Origin: JBBRDU01 sp038203615
GTDB lineage: Bacteria > Verrucomicrobiota > Verrucomicrobiia > Chthoniobacterales > UBA10450
NCBI GenBank assembly: GCA_038203615.1
Contig: JBBRDU010000003.1
Coordinates: 1-64,000, forward strand
Direction of reading: 5' to 3'
Length of the DNA: 64,000 nucleotides
Made by a program: the position numbers and the translations under genes. Of the stretch, positions 59,430 to 64,000 are shown one piece after another (the stretch's first letter is position 1; every line of letters begins with the position of its first letter). The notes beneath the pieces were generated by a model, which saw only the letters and a list, made by a program, of their open reading frames with translations, did not search any database and was not told where the DNA came from.

Positions 59430-60197
59430 ATGAGCCGCCTGGAACAGATTCTACAAGTCAAACGCCGAGAGATCGAAACGCTCCGTCCAACCGCCTCGGA
59501 ATTACGCCGCCAGGCGTTGTTGCGCAATGATTTCCGAAGTTTCCGCTCCGCCTTGTGCCGGGCCGACGGTCGGATCGCGGTAATCGCCGAGGTCAAGAAG
59601 GCGTCCCCTTCGGCCGGGGTAATCGCGGAAGTATTTGAGCCAGTCGAAATCGCGCACCGATACGACTCGTTAGGGGCGGATGCAATTTCTGTTCTAACGG
59701 ATGAGCAGTTTTTTGGCGGAACACTTCAACATCTCCGCGATGTGCGGGGCGCGGTCACGCGGCCCCTCTTGCGCAAAGACTTCGTGCTCGACGAAATTCA
59801 AATCGCGCAGGCCGTCGCGGCCGGGGCCGACGCCATTCTCCTGATCGTGGCCGCGCTCGAGCAGAAAGAACTGGTCCGGCTGCGCGAAGCCGCCGTCCAT
59901 TACCAAGTGGACGCGATCGTGGAAGTGCACACGCTCGAAGAAACGGTGCGTGCGCTCGAGGCCGGCGCTGAAATCATTGGCATTAATAATCGCGACCTCG
60001 GGACATTTACGGTCGACCTTTCCGTCACGGAAAAGTTGAGTGAGGAAGTGCCGGACGAAATTATTCTGATCAGCGAAAGCGGCATCAAGACGGCGGCGGA
60101 CGTGGCCCGGGTGACGAAGTGCGGAATGGACGCCATCCTGGTGGGCGAAGCCCTCATGCGCGGCCAGGTATCGATCCAAACCCTGCGGCCGCTCTAG
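59430..60197 (+). CDS. trpC: indole-3-glycerol-phosphate synthase
   Basis: Read from ATG at 59430 (255 residues); upstream in-frame codons lie in repeat-like DNA and are not conserved. The TIM-barrel enzyme closes CdRP to indole glycerol phosphate in tryptophan synthesis. Signatures: VIAEVKKASPSAGVI, ISVLTDEQFFGGTLQHL, PLLRKDFVLDEIQIAQAVAAGADAILL, IGINNRDLGTFTVDL, ILISESGIKTAADV. No other trp gene is near, so it is an isolated copy. Confidence 0.96.
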   Translation: MSRLEQILQVKRREIETLRPTASELRRQALLRNDFRSFRSALCRADGRIAVIAEVKKASPSAGVIAEVFEPVEIAHRYDSLGADAISVLTDEQFFGGTLQHLRDVRGAVTRPLLRKDFVLDEIQIAQAVAAGADAILLIVAALEQKELVRLREAAVHYQVDAIVEVHTLEETVRALEAGAEIIGINNRDLGTFTVDLSVTEKLSEEVPDEIILISESGIKTAADVARVTKCGMDAILVGEALMRGQVSIQTLRPL

Positions 60198-60490
60198 ATG
60201 CGAAGCGTTTGAGCGCCTTCGGCGCTCAAAGATTTAGCAACGCCCTCGGAGAGGTCGTTCCACCATCGGAGCCCGAACACACACAAGGTGGGATCGCGCT
60301 CCGAGCACGATGCTAATCAAGCAGCGCCTACCGGGCGCTCATCGTGAGCGGCTCACCGCTGCTCTCTTTTGGCAACGCCCTCGCCTCCTTCGCCAAGGCT
60401 ACTCCGGAAAGGGTTCGCGAGCGGGCGGCGGGCCAGAAGAGAGGCCGTTCCACCACTGAGCTGCTCCGCGCCGGGACGCGCAAGCGAGCC
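60198..60490. repeat. non-coding block with GCAACGCCCTCG repeats
   Basis: This block contains TTTAGCAACGCCCTCGGAGAGG near 60236 and GGCAACGCCCTCGCC with CCTTCGCCAAGGCTA (60387-60401), with TTCCACCA strings near 60256 and 60450. GAGCGCC and GGCGCTC palindromes lie near 60209-60227 and 60326-60340. It is the same family as 7423-7796. No gene. Confidence 0.7.
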
Positions 60491-61375
60491 TCAGCCTCCT
60501 GACTTGACGAATACGTTTTTCAGCGATTGAAAGATACTGCGAGGAGCGCCGGCTGGGCCGGACCGAGCCACCAGGACCGGACATTCCGACCGATTGAGAA
60601 TGCTGCGCGTCAGATCGCCCATGATGTAATGCCGGACAAGGCCGGCCGCTTGCGACGAACCGGTCACAATCAAATCATGATCGCCGCGCCGAGCCTCGCG
60701 GAAGACCTGCTCCAGCACCAGGCCGTGGCGCACCCGCACTTCGACCGCGACGCCGAGGCTTTCCAAGTCGGCTTTTTGTCGCGAAAGGTTTAGGCCCAGT
60801 TCTGATTTCGATTCGAGAAGCCGGTCCAGATCCTCCTCCATCCTAACCAGGTCCGAGTACATGGCCGGCGGTTCTGCCATGACGTGCAAGAGCGTGATCG
60901 AGGCGCCCGCCGCCGCCGCCAACTTCCCGGCCAATTTGACCGCGTCCGCAATGTATTTTTTTCCACCAGTGCAAACGAGGAATCGTTTCAGGTGCGCGCA
61001 CTCTCCCACCGCCACGAGCACCGGTGGCGGAATGGCCTTGATTACCTCATAGGTTTTGCGCGAGCGCCAGTAGAGGCCGGTCCTTCCTTTCCGCTCCGCC
61101 CCGATCACCACCAGGTCGTAGGGACTGGTGGAAGTCTCATTCAAAATTTGCCGGATGGGATCACCCGCTCCGATGGCGATGCGCGGGGCGACCCCTTCCT
61201 CTTGCAGCGCCGCCCTGGCAGCCGCGAGAGCGTCGCGCAAATCGCTCTCGTGTTCCGGTCGTTCCGCAATGCCGAGGAGCGTCGCTTCGGCCCCGGTCAA
61301 GCGGGCCAATAATCCGCCCAGCCGCGTAGCGTTATCGGCCGCGGGCATTCCGTTGCTGCAAATGAGAATACGCAT
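60491..61375 (-). CDS. tandem universal stress protein (UspA family)
   Basis: The 294-residue protein has two Usp domains. The first (about 1-120) has IRQILNETSTSPYDLVVIGAERKG. The second (about 130-280) has VEVRVRHGLVLEQVFREARRGDHDLIVTGSSQAAG with the nucleotide-binding loop and ILNRSECPVLVARSG. It begins 4 bp after the TauE/SafE gene ends, so they are co-transcribed. ATP binding is likely in the second domain only. Role: stress response, details unknown. Confidence 0.88.
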   Translation of the reverse strand: MRILICSNGMPAADNATRLGGLLARLTGAEATLLGIAERPEHESDLRDALAAARAALQEEGVAPRIAIGAGDPIRQILNETSTSPYDLVVIGAERKGRTGLYWRSRKTYEVIKAIPPPVLVAVGECAHLKRFLVCTGGKKYIADAVKLAGKLAAAAGASITLLHVMAEPPAMYSDLVRMEEDLDRLLESKSELGLNLSRQKADLESLGVAVEVRVRHGLVLEQVFREARRGDHDLIVTGSSQAAGLVRHYIMGDLTRSILNRSECPVLVARSGPAGAPRSIFQSLKNVFVKSGG

Positions 61376-61379
61376 GGAG

Positions 61380-62291
61380 CTAGATCTTATGACCGGTGAT
61401 CAAGGTATAAATGACAATGGCCGCGCCAATCAGGGGCAAAGGCACGAAAGCGAGCCGGATCTTGGGGCCGGCAAAATACTGGGTGGAAATGGCGCCGATC
61501 TGCGCGCCCACCGCCGCTCCGGTGTTCATGACCAGCGCAATCAGGATATCGACATTGCCTTTCATCGCGTGAGTGAAGGTGCCGTAGCTGGCGGAGATAA
61601 TGATTTCAAATAGATCGGTTCCGACCGCCAGATGAGTCGGGATTCCCAGAACGTAAACCATCGAAGGCATTCGGATGTAGCCTGCTCCTCCGCCCAAAAA
61701 ACCGCTAAAAAGCCCACCTACGAGAGCCACCGCTAAAATCACCCAGAGCGAGATAGCCTTCACGCCGGAGGCTGGCAACTCGATCATGGGCGGCAAATGT
61801 AATCTTTGGATGCTGCGGGTGACATGCCCGAAAGCAGAATGATCGCTCTGGGTAGCTCGCTTGGTTTTTCGGCTACGGTTTTGCAGGAGGGTTTTCCAAC
61901 TCTCCCAGATCATGAAACTGGAAATGGAGACGTAGACGACGATAGACACCAGACTGACAACGAGATTCACGTTCCCGGCGCGTTTCAGCATTTCAATCAG
62001 CTGTGCGCCCCCTTCCGCGCCGACAATGGTGCCGCCAGCCATAATAAATCCGAGGCGGAAATCGACATTGCCGAGGGCGCGATGCCTCTTCGCGGCCACG
62101 ACCGATTTGCCGACGATATGAGCAAGGTCGGTCCCGACGGCGAAGTTCCAGGGCAATCCCACCGCGCGCAAAGCGGGGCCGGCGATAAAACTGCCACCGA
62201 CTCCGAAGAAACCTCCCAGCACTCCGATGAGAAAGCCGACGCTGACCAGATAGGCCGGATGGATGTGTGCATCGGAAATAGGGAAATACAT
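61380..62291 (-). CDS. TauE/SafE-family sulfite or sulfur-compound exporter
   Basis: Read from ATG at 62291 (303 residues). It has about eight membrane helices in two halves, each with the TauE/SafE glycine motif: GFLIGVLGGFFGVGGSFIAGP and GGLFSGFLGGGAGYIRMPSMVYVLGIPTHLAVGTDLF. The linker is long, His- and basic-rich. The family moves sulfite, sulfoacetate or other organosulfur anions; the substrate is not decidable. Middle gene of a three-gene unit (5 bp and 4 bp gaps). Confidence 0.92.
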   Translation of the reverse strand: MYFPISDAHIHPAYLVSVGFLIGVLGGFFGVGGSFIAGPALRAVGLPWNFAVGTDLAHIVGKSVVAAKRHRALGNVDFRLGFIMAGGTIVGAEGGAQLIEMLKRAGNVNLVVSLVSIVVYVSISSFMIWESWKTLLQNRSRKTKRATQSDHSAFGHVTRSIQRLHLPPMIELPASGVKAISLWVILAVALVGGLFSGFLGGGAGYIRMPSMVYVLGIPTHLAVGTDLFEIIISASYGTFTHAMKGNVDILIALVMNTGAAVGAQIGAISTQYFAGPKIRLAFVPLPLIGAAIVIYTLITGHKI

Positions 62292-62295
62292 CGAG

Positions 62296-62538
62296 CTACT
62301 CCGATCGGCCTCCAATGAGACGCAACAGAAAGGTGGTCACGCCCTCGAGCACGACGGCCTGTCCAATAATGAGAAGAATGGTGAGGCCGGCGTAAGAGGA
62401 ACGGTGCGCCGTCTCCAGGCCGTGCAGCCATGCCCCCAGGAAGTGGAGGACGAAAAAGAAATAAGCCACCACCAACATGCCATAGACGACGAGCTCGATT
62501 AAAAAAGCCCGGAGCGTGATGGCGGTATCTTTCTTCAT
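62296..62538 (-). CDS. small two-helix membrane protein upstream of the TauE gene
   Basis: The 80-residue protein has helices at about 10-32 and 48-70. It precedes TauE/SafE by 4 bp and is likely a partner or accessory subunit, by position only. No family recognised. Confidence 0.65.
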   Translation of the reverse strand: MKKDTAITLRAFLIELVVYGMLVVAYFFFVLHFLGAWLHGLETAHRSSYAGLTILLIIGQAVVLEGVTTFLLRLIGGRSE

Positions 62539-62668
62539 TTTTCAGTCCGGTTCACAGATTGATCGGCTTTGCGGCGCCAGCTGGTTGCGAGAGACTGCGC
62601 GGATGCGCGAATTCCGTTGCGCCGGAGCGCTTTCTTTCTAACATTCCAACTCACCAAACGGCAAATTT

Positions 62669-62902
62669 ATGGCAGACGCTGCAAACAAATACGCGGAAAA
62701 TGTAGAGGGAAAGTTCTATGTCGATGACCAGTGCATCGATTGCGATCTGTGCCGCGAAACGGCCCCGGCCAATTTCAAGCGGAACGACGACGGAGGCCAC
62801 TCCTTCGTCTATAAGCAGGCCGAGACACCGGAGGAAGAAGGTCTTTGCAAAGAAGCGATGGAAGGCTGCCCGGTCGAGGCCATCGGAAGCGACGGCGCCT
62901 AG
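62669..62902 (+). CDS. ferredoxin with a single [4Fe-4S] cluster
   Basis: The 77-residue protein has Cys22, Cys25 and Cys28 in VDDQCIDCDLCRETAPANF and Cys67 in MEGCPVEAIG, the four ligands of one cluster, in the one-cluster Fer4_13-like fold. An additional Cys60 (GLCKEAMEGC) is nearby and could form a disulfide, as in other mono-cluster ferredoxins. An acidic chain suits electron transfer to a basic partner; the partner is unknown. It stands 37 bp before thiD on the same strand. Confidence 0.92.
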   Translation: MADAANKYAENVEGKFYVDDQCIDCDLCRETAPANFKRNDDGGHSFVYKQAETPEEEGLCKEAMEGCPVEAIGSDGA

Positions 62903-62939
62903 AGCGCGCCGGTAACGGCGAGGCCTGCTCGTCGCAGCC

Positions 62940-63740
62940 ATGAGCCGCCCAGCCACGCCGCCGGTGGCGTTGACCATTGCCGGTTCGGACAGCAGCGCCG
63001 GCGCGGGCCTGCAAGCGGACTTGAAGACATTCTCGGCTCACGCCGTTTACGGTCTCACCGCCGTCACCTGCGTGGTGGCGGAAACGCCCGGCCAGGTGTG
63101 GCGAATCGAGCCGGTCAGCGCGCAGATCGTGCGCGAACAAATCGCCGTGGTGCTGGACCATTTCCCGGTGGCCGCCATCAAAACCGGGCTTCTCTATTCC
63201 GCGGAAATTATTTTCGCCGTGGTTCAGACATTGGCCAGCCGGGAGAAACATCGCATCCCGCTCATTGTTGATCCGGTCATGATTGCCACCAGCGGCGACC
63301 GGCTTTTGCAACCCGAGGCCGTCGCACTGTATGAGGCGGAGCTATTTCCCCGCGCCACTTTGATCACGCCCAATCTCGACGAAGCCGGCGCATTACTCGG
63401 TCGCCCAGTCGCCGATGACCAGGCTATGCGGGAGGCCGGCCGGGCCCTGGCCGATCGCTATGGAACATCGGTTCTGCTCAAGGGCGGACACCTCTCCGGG
63501 AACGACGCCATCGATCTGCTTTTTCAGGGGCAGAGCATCACAAAATTCACCGCTCCTTTCGTTCGCGGAGTGGCCACGCACGGCACGGGCTGCACTTATT
63601 CTGCCGCGATCACGGCGGGCCTGGCCCACGGGCTGATCCTGGAAGAGGCCATCGCCGCGGCCAAGAAATTCGTGACCGCGTCGATTCAGAATTATTTCGA
63701 GTGGGGATCCGTGCAAGCCCTGAACCACTCTCCCCTGTAG
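62940..63740 (+). CDS. thiD: hydroxymethylpyrimidine/phosphomethylpyrimidine kinase
   Basis: The 266-residue ribokinase-fold enzyme phosphorylates HMP and HMP-P in thiamine synthesis. Signatures: LTIAGSDSSAGAGLQADLKTF, VVDPVM-type LIVDPVMIATSGDRLL, LITPNLDEAGALLG, SVLLKGGH and the anion-hole HGTGCTYSAAITAGLA. Its stop codon lies inside a palindromic repeat (TAG of CTGTAGGGGAAG). No other thi gene is near. Confidence 0.95.
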   Translation: MSRPATPPVALTIAGSDSSAGAGLQADLKTFSAHAVYGLTAVTCVVAETPGQVWRIEPVSAQIVREQIAVVLDHFPVAAIKTGLLYSAEIIFAVVQTLASREKHRIPLIVDPVMIATSGDRLLQPEAVALYEAELFPRATLITPNLDEAGALLGRPVADDQAMREAGRALADRYGTSVLLKGGHLSGNDAIDLLFQGQSITKFTAPFVRGVATHGTGCTYSAAITAGLAHGLILEEAIAAAKKFVTASIQNYFEWGSVQALNHSPL

Positions 63741-63797
63741 GGGAAGCTGTCAGCTTCCCAATCTTACCGGACGGGACGCTGGCAGCGTTCCCTACAG
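63735..63797. repeat. composite hairpin repeat providing the thiD stop codon
   Basis: The ends CTGTAGGG and CCCTACAG are exact complements (63735-63742 and 63790-63797). They enclose GGAAGCTGTCAGCTTCC and the imperfect GGGACGCTGGCAGCGTTCCC. The thiD stop TAG lies in the first arm. It is related to 15591-15615. It could also act as a transcription end. Confidence 0.85.
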
Positions 63798-63809
63798 TTT
63801 CAGGCCAGA

Positions 63810-64000
63810 TCAGGCCTTCGCTTCCCACCGCTTCAACTGCAACGCCTCTTCGGCCGCGGCCGTTTCCGCCTGCTTTTTGTTTCGACCAGTTCCTTTCCCC
63901 AGGACGAGCCCTTCCCATTTCGCCTCCACCACGAACGTCTTCTCGTGCTCCGGCCCGGTTTGGGAGATCACCTCGTAGCTCGGACTGCGCAGCGAAATGC
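63810..64000 (-). CDS. rnc: ribonuclease III, C-terminal dsRNA-binding domain (N-terminus cut by window edge)
   Basis: I read the last 62 codons on the minus strand, ending TGA at 63810-63812. They form a double-stranded-RNA-binding domain: SPSYEVISQTGPEHEKTFVV, then GLVLGKGTGRNKKQAETAAAEEAL. This is the standard end of RNase III, with the Gly-x-Gly-x-x-x-Lys-Lys-x-A signature. The catalytic half lies outside the window, so another dsRBD protein cannot be fully excluded. Confidence 0.85.
   Translation of the reverse strand, partial: ISLRSPSYEVISQTGPEHEKTFVVEAKWEGLVLGKGTGRNKKQAETAAAEEALQLKRWEAKA

Overview
This window looks like a chromosomal segment of a Verrucomicrobiota bacterium, probably a soil Spartobacteria/Chthoniobacterales-type organism. 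The reasons are the high GC, the scarcity of strong Shine-Dalgarno sites, a Gram-negative envelope (BamA, Skp, outer-membrane beta-barrel), futalosine-route menaquinone synthesis (MqnC), a Ser/Thr kinase fused to PEGA and FGE-sulfatase domains beside an ECF-like sigma factor, and above all a 20S proteasome operon headed by a small ubiquitin-like protein of the UBact type. No plasmid, phage, complete insertion sequence or CRISPR array was seen. The assignment is inference from gene content; there is no rRNA in the window.

Layout. 1-3583: SAM/SAH recycling, with an ArsR-methyltransferase fusion regulator divergent from metK-ahcY. 4035-11440: beta-barrel protein, COG4705 and TerC membrane proteins, SET-domain protein, PQQ-type sugar dehydrogenase, MFS exporter, GNAT enzyme. 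11568-15595: overlapping pair of exported proteins, the second a three-domain fusion (UPF0489, NlpC/P60-like, CapA). 15723-19508: glpX, a beta-gamma-crystallin, a D-amino-acid-oxidase-like flavoenzyme, mqnC. 19649-23718: bamA, skp-like chaperone, terminator, DUF3108. 23927-27307 (minus strand): UBact, prcB, prcA, amidase, peptidoglycan-binding protein. 27391-35752: LysM and GYF proteins, an ABC exporter, a beta-hydroxyacid dehydrogenase, a tight operon DUF4337-ruvC-lipB-HTH/MBL fusion, DUF1003, LOG. 36346-39752: sigma factor and kinase. 39842-48171: alpha-2-macroglobulin and penicillin-binding protein 1C. 48297-63740: UvrD/PcrA helicase, malQ, mdh, purC, an RlmI-like methyltransferase, a four-gene gatCA operon, tRNA-Thr(CGT), trpC, universal stress protein/TauE, ferredoxin, thiD. 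The right edge cuts rnc.

The most notable biology is the UBact-proteasome operon: the catalytic Thr1/Asp17/Lys33 of PrcB are present, the tag ends in Gly-Gln, and the stop codon of the tag gene overlaps the prcB ribosome binding site. The ligase, deamidase and unfoldase are not in the window. The second theme is a dense population of short palindromic repeats of at least six types in nearly every intergenic gap. One lies in frame inside the helicase gene, one sits at the 5' end of pbpC, two supply the stop codons of unrelated genes, and one perfect 24-bp inverted pair brackets a decayed GxxExxY gene.
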